45,761 bases of DNA from a virus, in IMG/VR virus record IMGVR_UViG_3300043411_000984, positions 1 through 45,761 of that record; one strand, 5' to 3'. Positions within the stretch are counted from its first letter, which is position 1, and every line of letters begins with the position of its first letter. Below the pieces are notes generated by a model that ran no database searches, had not been told where the DNA came from, and saw only the letters and a list, made by a program, of their open reading frames with translations. Below, piece after piece: positions 23,290 to 32,663 of this stretch. The position numbers and the translations under genes are program-made.

Positions 23290-23739
23290 ATGAGAAATTA
23301 TATCTTTTTAGCGGGCCTCCTGCTTTTGGTTGGCTTTTTGACCTTCGCCGGGAAGCCGGAAAGTAAGGCGGAATTTGCCGCAGCGCCTAACGTCCTGTCG
23401 AAAACATGGGATTTGGACACAATCAGTAACGCAGCCAATGACACGTTAACCGTGCCGTTCACCATGCAGAGCCGGTACACCGGCGCGCTGATGATTACCC
23501 GGACCAATATCTCCGGCACCACCAATCTCGCCGTTTCGATTCAAACCACTGTGGTTAACTCAACCAACACGCATACGGAATGGGTAACGGTCGCCACTAC
23601 ATCCGCCACTACCGCTACTGCCGAATTATTGACGCTGGCAGAGACTTACGGGCAGAGGTACCGGATTATTGTGGACGGCACGGGCACGCAAAGCAGCTCT
23701 TACCGCCTGTCCTGGCTGAGTAAGAAACTGCCGAACTAA
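23290..23739 (+). CDS. Exported or membrane-anchored decoration-like protein
   Basis: A 149-residue protein beginning with a hydrophobic signal/anchor (FLAGLLLLVGFLTFAG) and followed by a Thr/Ser-rich beta domain (TLTVPFTMQSRYTGALMITR; NLAVSIQTTVVNSTNTHTEW). It ends the capsid transcript just before a strong terminator. Position suggests a head decoration protein; the signal peptide is unexpected for that role. Confidence 0.65.
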   Translation: MRNYIFLAGLLLLVGFLTFAGKPESKAEFAAAPNVLSKTWDLDTISNAANDTLTVPFTMQSRYTGALMITRTNISGTTNLAVSIQTTVVNSTNTHTEWVTVATTSATTATAELLTLAETYGQRYRIIVDGTGTQSSSYRLSWLSKKLPN

Positions 23740-23769
23740 AGCCATTTTGCATCAAACACTTCATACAAC

Positions 23770-23800
23770 GGGCGGCGATTAATACCGCCGCCCGTTTTTT
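23770..23800 (+). terminator. Intrinsic terminator after capsid operon
   Basis: GGGCGGCG (23770-23777) pairs perfectly with CGCCGCCC (23786-23793), loop of eight, then TTTTTT at 23795-23800. Confidence 0.88.
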
Positions 23801-23812
23801 CAATAACCAACT

Positions 23813-24937
23813 ATGAATGTAGCCTGCTACCAGACCGCAATAGGGTTAAGCCAAAAAGAGTGCGGTTGCTTCGATGCGCCCGCCGCTTACAACACCTCCG
23901 ACAGCGGCCTTTTTTTGGACGAATTGGAGCCGCTTAACGCCCTGGGCGGGTATGATGATTGTTCCGGAACTTCGATTTGGACAATGATGGACCGGGCGAA
24001 AACGCAAGGTATTCACGCCTTCCTTTCCGATACCGACGCGCTAATGAAGCAGCACGGCAAACTCAAACGGGAAACATTCAAAGGCGTTATCGGCGAAACC
24101 TACCACCGCGAAACGGTTACAACGTCGGCCACATACGCCGGTATCCGTATTCGATGCGCCCGCGTGAAAAGCGGGGTGTTAAGAATCAAAAAGATAGGTA
24201 CTATTTTCAGCGCAACCGGTACCGTTTCTGTTACCATCTATAACAACAGAAACGAAATAGTAGCCGGGCCGGTAACGCTCGACACGACAGCAGCAACGAA
24301 AGACGAAACAACGCTCGGCACCGTCATTGACCTGCCACTTTTCGACCCGTACAGCGCAACGACAGACTACTTTCTTGCTTACACGGTCAACCAATCTAAT
24401 CTACCCCGCAGGAACCGTATTAATTGCGGCTGTGGAGGGCTGAAAACGCCTTTCTCCCTCCTGTACAACCACTACGACGACCAAAACCCGCGCTACACCG
24501 GGGGTAATTCCTGGGCGAATTGGATAATGGTTGCCGGATGGGAGGGCGATACGATCACCGACTTCGACGAAGCAACGACATTTAACAGCAACCATAATTA
24601 CGGGCTGTTTCTCAACTGTGAAATTTACTGCAATCCTTCCGCCGTCCTTTGCGACGGTGACGGGTTAGACTTCGATAGCGACCCGCTTGCGAAGTCGGCA
24701 GCCTGGGCAATCCGCTACCGGGCCGCTTCAATTATGGCGCAACAGGTACTACTTTCTACGGCGCTTAATCGCTCGCAGCAGGTGAACCGCGAAGCCCTGG
24801 GCAACGCCCGCAAAGAATGGGATATGCGGTACAATGAAATGGTACAATTTATCGCCCAAAACGCAAATTATAACGATTCGGATTGTGTCGCCTGTCGGCC
24901 TGTGGCCGGTATGAAGGTGCAATCCATACTAACGTAA
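23813..24937 (+). CDS. Structural protein, probable head-tail region
   Basis: A 374-residue, Cys-rich protein (CGCF, CGCGG, CVAC) with a central beta domain (AGIRIRCARVKSGVLRIKKI; TVSVTIYNNRNEIVAGPVTL) and a C-terminal helical region (IMAQQVLLSTALNRSQQVNR). It lies between capsid and the connector genes. I know similar proteins as unnamed virion proteins of Bacteroidetes siphophages. The exact role is not shown. Confidence 0.65.
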   Translation: MNVACYQTAIGLSQKECGCFDAPAAYNTSDSGLFLDELEPLNALGGYDDCSGTSIWTMMDRAKTQGIHAFLSDTDALMKQHGKLKRETFKGVIGETYHRETVTTSATYAGIRIRCARVKSGVLRIKKIGTIFSATGTVSVTIYNNRNEIVAGPVTLDTTAATKDETTLGTVIDLPLFDPYSATTDYFLAYTVNQSNLPRRNRINCGCGGLKTPFSLLYNHYDDQNPRYTGGNSWANWIMVAGWEGDTITDFDEATTFNSNHNYGLFLNCEIYCNPSAVLCDGDGLDFDSDPLAKSAAWAIRYRAASIMAQQVLLSTALNRSQQVNREALGNARKEWDMRYNEMVQFIAQNANYNDSDCVACRPVAGMKVQSILT

Positions 24938-25006
24938 CATTTTTAGTTGGTATTTGCCGGTTGGGGCGGCGTAATGCTGCCCCACCGATTATACCGAAAA
25001 CGATAT

Positions 25007-25549
25007 ATGAGCGCATTTAACGACATACACGGAAGATTACAGGAGGCCGAAAGGCGCCTACTTGCCAACCTGCAACGCATCGCCGTTACGGGGGCAAATG
25101 ATCTTTCATCTTTGATTTCGTTGCGCGTGGTCAACAACAAACAAACAGCCAGCGGCGGCAATTTCACGCCCTACTCAAAAACACCCGTTCCGGCCTGGTT
25201 CTACCGGGGTAAATCCCGGACAAGTAGCGCAGATACCGCCGTTTCGGCATTGGCAAAGAAGGGCGAAAAGTTGTCTTATTCCGGTTTCCGGGAATTAAAC
25301 AACCTCGACGGTTCAAATAAGAATTTCGAGTTCACCGGCGAAATGTGGCGCGCCGTCGGCGTGGTTGGGTCCACCATATCCGGGCCTGTGGCAACTGCCT
25401 ACATAGGGGCAAACACAAAGGCCGGGCAGGAAAAATTGAAATGGACATCGACACAGGAAGGCCGCAGCGTGATTGAAGCGAGCAGTGAAGAACTGGACGC
25501 GGTTGGGCAAGTCATTGGGGAGTTAATCGAAAAAACATTGAAAGGATGA
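25007..25549 (+). CDS. Putative head-tail connector or tail completion protein
   Basis: A 180-residue protein from the ATG at 25007. The N-terminal helix (RLQEAERRLLANLQRIAVTG) and ending (IEASSEELDAVGQVIGELIE) recall virion-morphogenesis proteins of the HK97 gp10/Mu gpG type, which join head and tail. It overlaps the next gene by four bases. Assignment is by position and general pattern. Confidence 0.55.
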   Translation: MSAFNDIHGRLQEAERRLLANLQRIAVTGANDLSSLISLRVVNNKQTASGGNFTPYSKTPVPAWFYRGKSRTSSADTAVSALAKKGEKLSYSGFRELNNLDGSNKNFEFTGEMWRAVGVVGSTISGPVATAYIGANTKAGQEKLKWTSTQEGRSVIEASSEELDAVGQVIGELIEKTLKG

Positions 25550-26118
25550 TCGAAGAAATAATCAACGGCATTGCCGCCGAGGTAGCCGCGCTGCCCTGGG
25601 TAAGCCGGACGGGCGGCATAACGCGGGCGGTTCGCATCAACGACAACGGCGTGACACGAACACTTCCGGCGGCAAAGGTTGTCGGAAGCGGCATCGCCGC
25701 GCCGGGGTGGATGATCCCGGATAGCAACGATTCGGCGATTGTGTATTTTGAGGAGGTTAGCACGGCTACCGCTTCGACATCTTCCCTTGCCCGGATTGAC
25801 TGTGTTACGTCGGTTCGGTTGGTATTGTGGGCGAACCTGCAAAGGATTGACGCCGATGTGAGTACCGCAATGGCAAAGATTATCGGAACGATCACCGAAC
25901 GCCCCGCAAACCTGACTATTTGCAAATCCATTCAGGTATCAATAGCAGGCTTTGAGCCTCAGGTGCAAAGTATCGTCTTTGGCCGGTACACCTTCGACGA
26001 CCGCGAAAATCAGCAGTTTTTATACCCGTTTGACTTCGCTTCGATCCTGCTTCGTATTCAGTATTCCGTTGTGCCGTCTTGCGCGGACGCGGTTAACCAG
26101 ACCGACCCGCCATGTTAA
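25546..26118 (+). CDS. Putative tail terminator or connector protein
   Basis: A 190-residue alpha/beta protein coupled to the previous connector by ATGA. Its beta-strand pattern (DSAIVYFEEVSTA; CVTSVRLVLWANLQRI; ICKSIQVSIAGFEP) and position before the tail genes fit a tail terminator. No firm family match. Confidence 0.5.
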   Translation: MIEEIINGIAAEVAALPWVSRTGGITRAVRINDNGVTRTLPAAKVVGSGIAAPGWMIPDSNDSAIVYFEEVSTATASTSSLARIDCVTSVRLVLWANLQRIDADVSTAMAKIIGTITERPANLTICKSIQVSIAGFEPQVQSIVFGRYTFDDRENQQFLYPFDFASILLRIQYSVVPSCADAVNQTDPPC

Positions 26119-26429
26119 GCGCCCCGCCATTCCTGCCGTTTCTGTGGCTGTATTTCGGCCTGTTGTTGGCTGTGTTGGCCTGGGTAGTATGCGTACCGCT
26201 TACGGAGCCGGGAATGATATTCAGTCCCTTCGCACAAGCCTTAGAGCGTTTGCCGCGATGGATCGGCAAGCCGTTGGGGTTATGTGAAAAATGCTTTGCC
26301 GGGCAAATAGCCTTTTGGTCATTCGCTTATTGGAATAACCACCTTAGTGAATTGCTTACCGAATGGTATTTGTTCGTTGGGTGGACAATCTTTTGCACTA
26401 TCATCATCGAAAAAACGACAAGACAATGA
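26112..26429 (+). CDS. Membrane protein with CxxC motif
   Basis: A 105-residue protein with two to three membrane helices (FLPFLWLYFGLLLAVLAWVV; GQIAFWSFAYW; WYLFVGWTIFCTIII) and a motif GLCEKCFAGQ between them. A membrane protein within the tail gene block is unexpected. Its stop overlaps the next short frame. Confidence 0.65.
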   Translation: MLSAPPFLPFLWLYFGLLLAVLAWVVCVPLTEPGMIFSPFAQALERLPRWIGKPLGLCEKCFAGQIAFWSFAYWNNHLSELLTEWYLFVGWTIFCTIIIEKTTRQ

Positions 26430-26542
26430 AAAAAAAGGAGTGGCACAGCGAAACAAAGCATCCGAAAGGGAAGGAAGAAAAGGAGCCGAAAAAGAAACCG
26501 GCACCCGCGAAGAAACCGAAAGCAGCCAAAAAGCGAATGTAA
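26426..26542 (+). CDS. Lysine-rich small protein
   Basis: A 38-residue frame (starting MKKKEWHSETKHPKGKEEKE) that is more than one-third Lys and ends KAAKKRM. It overlaps the preceding stop by four bases and the ATG of the next gene by one (TAATG). It may bind nucleic acid or simply couple translation. Confidence 0.5.
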   Translation: MKKKEWHSETKHPKGKEEKEPKKKPAPAKKPKAAKKRM

Positions 26543-27033
26543 TGGAACTGAAAAGAATAGACTTTACGGGGAATTCGATCACCGGCGCAAGCGGCAAAAA
26601 GTATTTGATTCATAACAGCCTTTCGGAGCCGAGGTATGAGATAATGGAGCGGCTGAATATCGAAATAATGTTTGGCCGGGGGCCGGGAAATATGTACCGC
26701 GAATTGGCGAAGGTGTACGACCTATTGAATAAAGGCAAGTTTGCCGACGCCGCCGTCTCGGTTCATAACCTGCTAAACTCTACGGCGGCAATCACCGACG
26801 GGCGCAAACATCAAATGCTTATGCTTTGCACCCTGTTCATATCGGGCGAAGACGAGGATTTGACAACCTGGACAGAGGCCGAAGCAAACGAAAAAATAAG
26901 CGATTGGAAAGAATACGATGTGCAGGATTTTTTCGCGCTGGCCCTGAGTTCATTGGAGGAGTACAAGGTCGCCTTGCTGCCCGGTTTCCTGGATTCTTTC
27001 GAGGTAAGCCCGGAAACGGCGGAAATGAACTAA
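26542..27033 (+). CDS. Tail assembly chaperone, G-like
   Basis: A 163-residue acidic helical protein just before the tape measure, where siphophages encode the G and GT chaperones that coat the tape measure during tail assembly. The ATG at 26542 is used since upstream codons overlap the Lys-rich gene. Within it lies a perfectly phased slippery site, T TTT TTC, at 26928-26934. Confidence 0.7.
   Translation: MELKRIDFTGNSITGASGKKYLIHNSLSEPRYEIMERLNIEIMFGRGPGNMYRELAKVYDLLNKGKFADAAVSVHNLLNSTAAITDGRKHQMLMLCTLFISGEDEDLTTWTEAEANEKISDWKEYDVQDFFALALSSLEEYKVALLPGFLDSFEVSPETAEMN
26928..26934 (+). promoter_or_regulatory. Candidate -1 ribosomal frameshift site TTTTTTC
   Basis: The heptamer is in the correct phase for X XXY YYZ slippage in the G-like frame (codons GAT TTT TTC). 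It is the only canonical heptamer I found in the overlap of the two frames. The neighbouring -1 frame has no stop before 27197. Confidence 0.55.
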
Positions 27034-27197
27034 GCGGGCCGCAGTCGGTGGTTAACCAGATCACGAAGCACGGCAAGGAGTGGATGGGGCTAAAGCGGAC
27101 GCTGATTAAAGAGGGGGTAAGGCACAGCGATATTTCCCGGATGGATGTGTTTGAGTTTTTCGCCTTACTGGAAGTAATGCAAACCGAAAAAAAATAA
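26934..27197 (+). CDS. T-frame extension reached by -1 frameshift (GT product)
   Basis: In the -1 frame relative to the G-like gene, an open frame continues to 27197 without an obvious start. Its last 50 codons look coding (VVNQITKHGKEWMGLKRTLI). Slipping at TTTTTTC (26928-26934) would join residues 1-131 of G to this extension. The upstream part of the extension is Gly/Arg-rich and less protein-like, so the slip could lie elsewhere or the end could start at GTG 27048. Confidence 0.55.
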   Translation, partial: RAGPEFIGGVQGRLAARFPGFFRGKPGNGGNELSGPQSVVNQITKHGKEWMGLKRTLIKEGVRHSDISRMDVFEFFALLEVMQTEKK

Positions 27198-30082
27198 TGG
27201 CTGACTTAACGCAAGACGTAACTACAAAACTCATTCTTGACGCTTCCGGGTACCTGGAAGGAATCAAGAAGGCGGACGCCGCAGCACAGGCCGCAGCGAC
27301 GAAAGAGAAGGGCTACGCCGATGCGTCCAAAAAGCGGTTCGACGAATCGGGCGACGCGGCACTCCAAGAGGCCAAAGCCCTGGACCAACTGCAAAAGGAA
27401 TACGCCGAACTGCAAAAGTCAGTAGCGACGCTCAAAACCGCGCTACGCGGCGCGTATGACCCCCGCGCCATCTCCGGGTACAGTAAGGCGGTCGCACAAG
27501 GTGAAGCGGGATTAAGGAAGTATGAGCAGACCGCAAAGGCGGTAGGGGCAACGCTCGACAAAACGAATAAGTCGGTAGGCGCAGGCCGGGAGGTATTTGA
27601 AAACCTGTTTGGTGCAATCTCAAAGGCGTCCATCATTACAGGCGCCATTGCCTTAGTGGCGAAACTGACATCTTCCGCCGTTAGTATGGCGGTTGAATAC
27701 GAAAAGGTGCAAAAATCGTTTGAATCATTTTTAGGGAGTGCCGAAGCGGCAGACAAAACACTTGCACAATTATCCCGGTTTGCCGCTGAAAAATTCCTAC
27801 CTACTGACCAAGTTTTCAGCGCTGGCAAAGCCCTGTTGGCGTTCGGCGAAAGCGCTGATAACCTTGTGCCGGTAATGTCTCGCATCGCTGATATATCGGC
27901 GGCAACGGGTAAGAATTTCGGCGAACTGTCTATTATCTACGGCAAGGCCCGGACGGCGGGCGTATTGTACGCCGAAGACATCAACCAACTTGTCGAGGCC
28001 GGCATTCCGATTATTCAGGAGTTTGCCAAACAGATGGGCGTTTCTAACGACCAAGTTAAGAAACTGGCAAGCGAGGGCAAAATCAGTTTTGAAGAACTGC
28101 AATTGGCATTTTTCAACCTAACCGCCGAAGGCGGCAAGTTCTTCGGCCAGGTGGAGGCGCAAAGCGAAACATTGGGCGGGCAATGGGATAAACTGACCAA
28201 CAAGTTTATGGCGGGCCTTCGCAGTGTTGGCAATGTGTTGGCTGAGGAGTTCCTAAAGCCGGCGCTTAAATTCCTGAATAGCCCGCTTCAATCTATCGGG
28301 TTAGGTGGTGGTGAGTTTGCCGCAGCACAAGCCAAGCAGCGGCAAGCCGAAGCGGATTTGTTTGCCGAACAACTAATAACCGGCGAAGTAACGACAGCCA
28401 AAACCATTTTCGACATCGCCAAAGCGGGCAACGCCGAACGCGAAGCCCTGGAAGCCGCAGCGGCGAAGCGCCGGGCCGAACTGAACAAGAAAAAGAACGT
28501 TGACGCGAAAAAAGCCGCCGAGGAGTTTGAAAAGGCCGAATTAGAACGCGCTAAACTTCGCTTTGAGTTAACCGAAGAAGGCACCGCCAAAGAGGTGGCC
28601 GCCGAGCAATTGCGGTATGACGCGCTACTCAAAGAACTGCGCAAGTATTTCAAAGGCCGGGAAGAATTGAAAGGGTTGATTGAGAAGGCAGAAAAAGAAC
28701 ACACTGAAAACCTATCCAATATTTTCGCCGATGCGCTTTCGGTTGAAATCAACGCACTGGAAGCCCAAACAGCACAGGAACAAAAGGCCATTGAAGGCGA
28801 CCGCGAACGCCGGGAGGCGGATGTACGCGACGCGAAAAAGTACACCGACGTGTACATTGACCTTGCCGAAGAAAAATCCAAAGGCGTTATCCTTCGCCTG
28901 AAAGACCAAGGCGCAAGCGAAAAGGAACTACAAAAGACACAGCAGGAGTTTGATTTGCAAATACAACGGGCGCGCCTGGTTGCGGAATTGGAGTTTCAAA
29001 AGGGACTACTTGCCACCACCAAAGAAGGCGACGCCGAACGGGTAAAAGAGATTGAGGCGCAAATAGCGCTCATTCAGCAGAAAATTTCAAACATTGACGT
29101 ATCCATCGAAACGGGCGACGGTGGGCAAAAGAAACCGTTTTCCCTGCTTTCATTGATCGGGTTAGACCCTGATAGCGAAGAAGGTAAACTGGTAGAGGAA
29201 GCCGCCCGCAAAGTAGTTGACAGCCTGCAACAGATCACCGATGCCAGGGTGGCGGCAGCGGAGGCAAACTACCAAATAGCACAGGACAACGTGCAAACGG
29301 CTGAGGGCGCGCTGGAAAGAGAAATCGAACTTGCTCAACTTGGTTTTGCAAACAACGTAGATGCGAGGCGCAAAGACCTGGAAGATTCAAAAGCGGCACA
29401 ACAAAAAGCGCTGAATGAGAAACGCCGGGCGCAAAGAGCACAGTTAGCGGTAGATGTTGCGACACAGATTTCCAGTATAGCCGCATCAATCCCTCAAATA
29501 TTTTCGGCTTACGCATCTATACCGTTTGTGGGCATCGCTTTGGCTGTTGCTCAAATCGCTGCAATGTTCGGTTTTATCGCGTCCTTCAAAGCGCGGGCGT
29601 CTGCCATTTCAGGCAGTTACGGCGAAGGCGGCGAGGCTTCCGTTTCCGGGGATAGTATCGTAAGCGGCCCGGCACACGCCGGGGGAGGGGTTGGTATCGA
29701 AGTGGAAGGCGGGGAATTTATGACGTCCGACGGGAAACGAATATCGATTGTAAACAAGAAAATGACCCGGCAACATTTCGGGCTACTCAAAGCGGTTAAC
29801 CGAAACGACGTTCCCGGCATGGTTGCCGAAGTATCGAAACTTGCTGAGGCAAAAGGTGTTCCGGGTCCGTCGCTGAATTATGCCGCAGCGGGGGCTGGTT
29901 CGTCATCAACGACCGCAACGGCGGCAAAACAAAGCCTGGAGGAGGTGAAGCAACTAAAAGAGGCTAACCGCAATTTGCGGGAAATGGTCGGGCAACTGAA
30001 AAAAGAAACCGGCACCGTACAACACGCCGGAGGGGTGCGTATTGAAACGAGGGGCAACAAAAAACGCACCGTATGGCAGTAG
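27197..30082 (+). CDS. Tape measure protein
   Basis: A 961-residue protein setting tail length. The N-terminal region (about 120-345) contains the tape-measure core, with FAAEKFLPTDQVFSAGKALL, then RIADISAATGKNFGELSIIY and GVLYAEDINQLVEAGIPIIQ. A long charged coiled-coil middle (about 395-760) and hydrophobic segments near 775-805 (TQISSIAASIPQIFSAYASI) follow. The C-terminus is Gly-rich. Scaling at about 0.15 nm per residue suggests a tail near 145 nm. It overlaps the next gene by ten bases. Confidence 0.92.
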   Translation: MADLTQDVTTKLILDASGYLEGIKKADAAAQAAATKEKGYADASKKRFDESGDAALQEAKALDQLQKEYAELQKSVATLKTALRGAYDPRAISGYSKAVAQGEAGLRKYEQTAKAVGATLDKTNKSVGAGREVFENLFGAISKASIITGAIALVAKLTSSAVSMAVEYEKVQKSFESFLGSAEAADKTLAQLSRFAAEKFLPTDQVFSAGKALLAFGESADNLVPVMSRIADISAATGKNFGELSIIYGKARTAGVLYAEDINQLVEAGIPIIQEFAKQMGVSNDQVKKLASEGKISFEELQLAFFNLTAEGGKFFGQVEAQSETLGGQWDKLTNKFMAGLRSVGNVLAEEFLKPALKFLNSPLQSIGLGGGEFAAAQAKQRQAEADLFAEQLITGEVTTAKTIFDIAKAGNAEREALEAAAAKRRAELNKKKNVDAKKAAEEFEKAELERAKLRFELTEEGTAKEVAAEQLRYDALLKELRKYFKGREELKGLIEKAEKEHTENLSNIFADALSVEINALEAQTAQEQKAIEGDRERREADVRDAKKYTDVYIDLAEEKSKGVILRLKDQGASEKELQKTQQEFDLQIQRARLVAELEFQKGLLATTKEGDAERVKEIEAQIALIQQKISNIDVSIETGDGGQKKPFSLLSLIGLDPDSEEGKLVEEAARKVVDSLQQITDARVAAAEANYQIAQDNVQTAEGALEREIELAQLGFANNVDARRKDLEDSKAAQQKALNEKRRAQRAQLAVDVATQISSIAASIPQIFSAYASIPFVGIALAVAQIAAMFGFIASFKARASAISGSYGEGGEASVSGDSIVSGPAHAGGGVGIEVEGGEFMTSDGKRISIVNKKMTRQHFGLLKAVNRNDVPGMVAEVSKLAEAKGVPGPSLNYAAAGAGSSSTTATAAKQSLEEVKQLKEANRNLREMVGQLKKETGTVQHAGGVRIETRGNKKRTVWQ

Positions 30083-31695
30083 CATTACGATACAAAATAG
30101 AATCTGCGACAATCACGCTGCAAACCGTGACGCCTACCTTTGATGGGCTGTTTGAGGATTCACCAGAACGGGAGCAAGTGTATTTTCGCCGGTCTATCCG
30201 CAACGCCGTAACCTTCAAAGGGGCCGACTATACTACCCTCATTGCCCTGGAAGAAACGATTTGTGAGGAGGTAACGCTAACCATTGAGCGCCAATGTACC
30301 GGAGGCTCTTATGTAGCCTTTTGGGAGGGCGTTTTTACATTGCAAGACGCGACAATCAACAAAGATCAATGCTTTATTCGGGTTAAGTGTATCCCGAATG
30401 ATGAATACAAATGCTTTTTGGTAGCGCAAAAAGAGGAACAAAACGTGTTTGCGCTCGACCTGGTGGAGGCGCGCGGGTACAACGGGTTTTATAACCTGGA
30501 ATGTTACAAAAGTGTGTCGTTGATCGACTGCGAAACCGAAGCCACACCGGAGCCGCCGGATTTGGCGGAATGGTGCGCAGAGCCGGAAAGCGACGTTTGC
30601 AACCAATACACCAACGAAGAAGGCGATACTGTATGGGAGCGGGTGGTATGTTACGACCGGCTTACCTTCCCTGGTACTTGTTCTGGCGGCACCCCTTCGC
30701 CGCCTGGAAATTCGCTTTCGGATTGGACACTACTCGAAAACGACTGCCCCACATCATCTACCTACTTTCGCTGCCCAAACAATAGCAATGTTTTTTTCAA
30801 ATATTCCACCGGGCGATGGTTCGCCGATGTGCTAACCGAAATGATCGAAACCGGATTAGGGTGCGGCTTAACGCTCGTCTCCAACTTTTTCGACGTTAAC
30901 GCGGACGCCACCAATCCAAGTAATGACGCCTATACGTATGCGGCAACCTATCTGCAATCGCTGACCTTTCACCAAAAAAGCGACATCAAACGCCCGTACA
31001 ACTCCAACCCGGCGCTTTCCACTGTGTGGAATCTGAAATTAAAGGACCTTCTTGATGACCTACGCATCGCCTTCAACGTGTACTACAAAATCGAAGGCAC
31101 AACTTTCCGCTTAGAACACGCTTCCTACTTTGCCGCCGTTGCCGGGCTGGACCTGACCGGGCGATCATTAAAAAACGTGTATGAAAACGACTATTCCGAC
31201 CAACCGAAGGAGGAGCAATATTTCTACGCCGACCAGGAGTGCAGCACGGCGTTTCAATCGCAGCACATTCAATACGAATGCGGCGAAGACCCAAGGGAAT
31301 ACCGGCTGAAACTGTTTTCTTTCGATGTGGGCTTTATTTCCGACATCTACCAAAAGGAAGTGGTTGCCGATTCGGGGTTTGTTCTTATTTCAACCTTTGA
31401 CAGCGGCGGCACAAACTACATAACCGACGACAACCTGCCACTTTCATGGCCTTACCTCCACGAAAACCTGCACCTACACCGTAAGGCGTCCGAAAGCCTG
31501 ACAATCAATGGAACGCCAACAACGGCGCTAACATTCCGCAAACAGCGCAAAGCGCCGGCCATTATTGCCCGGCTGTGCTGTGAGGATGATTTCGACGCCG
31601 CCGATACGATCACCACAGATATGGGTGAAGCCGACGTAGATACCGCCGAATCGAACGTACTGCGTGAACACGTAACCCTCAAACTCAAATACTAA
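30073..31695 (+). CDS. Tail tip/baseplate protein (distal tail-like)
   Basis: A 540-residue, Cys-rich beta protein after the tape measure, where distal tail and tail-associated proteins lie. The first 120 residues (SATITLQTVTPTFDGLFEDS; VAFWEGVFTLQDATINKDQC) look like the domain that docks on the tail tube end. A central region has SDIKRPYNSNPALSTVWNLK and LKDLLDDLRIAFNVYYKIEG. Likely part of the tail tip hub. Specific homologue not identified. Confidence 0.7.
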   Translation: MAVALRYKIESATITLQTVTPTFDGLFEDSPEREQVYFRRSIRNAVTFKGADYTTLIALEETICEEVTLTIERQCTGGSYVAFWEGVFTLQDATINKDQCFIRVKCIPNDEYKCFLVAQKEEQNVFALDLVEARGYNGFYNLECYKSVSLIDCETEATPEPPDLAEWCAEPESDVCNQYTNEEGDTVWERVVCYDRLTFPGTCSGGTPSPPGNSLSDWTLLENDCPTSSTYFRCPNNSNVFFKYSTGRWFADVLTEMIETGLGCGLTLVSNFFDVNADATNPSNDAYTYAATYLQSLTFHQKSDIKRPYNSNPALSTVWNLKLKDLLDDLRIAFNVYYKIEGTTFRLEHASYFAAVAGLDLTGRSLKNVYENDYSDQPKEEQYFYADQECSTAFQSQHIQYECGEDPREYRLKLFSFDVGFISDIYQKEVVADSGFVLISTFDSGGTNYITDDNLPLSWPYLHENLHLHRKASESLTINGTPTTALTFRKQRKAPAIIARLCCEDDFDAADTITTDMGEADVDTAESNVLREHVTLKLKY

Positions 31696-31698
31696 ATT

Positions 31699-32583
31699 AT
31701 GGCACTGAATGTACTACCGCCAACCTCTTTAAGATTACACACATCCACTGCCAAACAGGCGGGCCGGGCGCGCTATTGCGAGGGCAATATAAATATGTTC
31801 AAAAACGTGACGCCGTACACGACGCTCCCGCCGTTTTGCGAGGTTGCGACCTCAAACGCAGGCGTTACCGAAGTGCTGTTAATTCCTTACGACCTGGAGG
31901 CGGACAATATCGATGTGACTTCGGATATAACCTTTGACACCGCTACCGAAGGGCTGTTAACCTGGTACGCCTACAATGGCGGCGCGGTAATTGACCCGGA
32001 CGCAAACGTAAGTTCTGCCGAGGTGGGCGGGCCGATCACCTTTCGGGAGTGGGTAGATGTGTACGAGGGCGGTCCGTTTTATTTTCGCGTTACCGTCGGG
32101 AGTGGCGGCGGCGCCATTCGCCACTATTCGGAGTGGTTTTATTTTGAAGATGTGGAAACAGCCAACCCGGCAAGCGAATGCAACCGCATCAAATTAGAGT
32201 GGTATGATACTATTTGCGGGCAGGGGAATGTACGGTACGACCTGGTTAACATCGTGAATAAGTTGTACTTGCTTTCCGACGTTGGCGAACCGTCCTACTT
32301 GTACGACGAAGACGGCCAGGAAGATGGCGATAAAGAGATTGACCCGGTTTTCCAAAAAGTTACCCGCCGCAGCCGGTTCAGGGTTGTGATACCCGAATAC
32401 ATATCGGAGGCGTTCGCGCTCATCCCGCTATGCAATACCGTCCTATTGACTGACCAATTTGGCGACCAGTACAACATAACCAATATTGAAATATCAGACC
32501 CTGAATGGTTGAATGGGTGTATGGGTAGGATTGAATTTGTGTATTCGCACTCCTTGGATTACATAATTAAGCGCTGTTGCTAA
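31699..32583 (+). CDS. Tail tip-associated structural protein
   Basis: A 294-residue beta-rich protein following the tip protein after three bases. Features include an acidic loop (LYDEDGQEDGDKEID) and a C-terminal beta region ending in Cys-Cys. Position suggests baseplate or tip. No named family. Confidence 0.65.
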   Translation: MALNVLPPTSLRLHTSTAKQAGRARYCEGNINMFKNVTPYTTLPPFCEVATSNAGVTEVLLIPYDLEADNIDVTSDITFDTATEGLLTWYAYNGGAVIDPDANVSSAEVGGPITFREWVDVYEGGPFYFRVTVGSGGGAIRHYSEWFYFEDVETANPASECNRIKLEWYDTICGQGNVRYDLVNIVNKLYLLSDVGEPSYLYDEDGQEDGDKEIDPVFQKVTRRSRFRVVIPEYISEAFALIPLCNTVLLTDQFGDQYNITNIEISDPEWLNGCMGRIEFVYSHSLDYIIKRCC

Positions 32584-32601
32584 TTGACGCCGTGTCACAG
32601 G

Positions 32602-32628
32602 TTGGTTTTTGTGTTGCCGGTAACTTTG
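32602..32628 (+). promoter_or_regulatory. Tail-tube promoter
   Basis: TAACTTTG at 32621-32628 is a perfect TANNTTTG box, followed by TACCAC. The upstream TTG (32602-32604) has a short 16-base spacer, so the -33 box is weak. The leader contains CAAACAAACACAA (32638-32650), as in the capsid leader. This isolates strong transcription of the next gene. Confidence 0.6.
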
Positions 32629-32663
32629 TACCACAAACAAACAAACACAAAAACACGTAGAAA

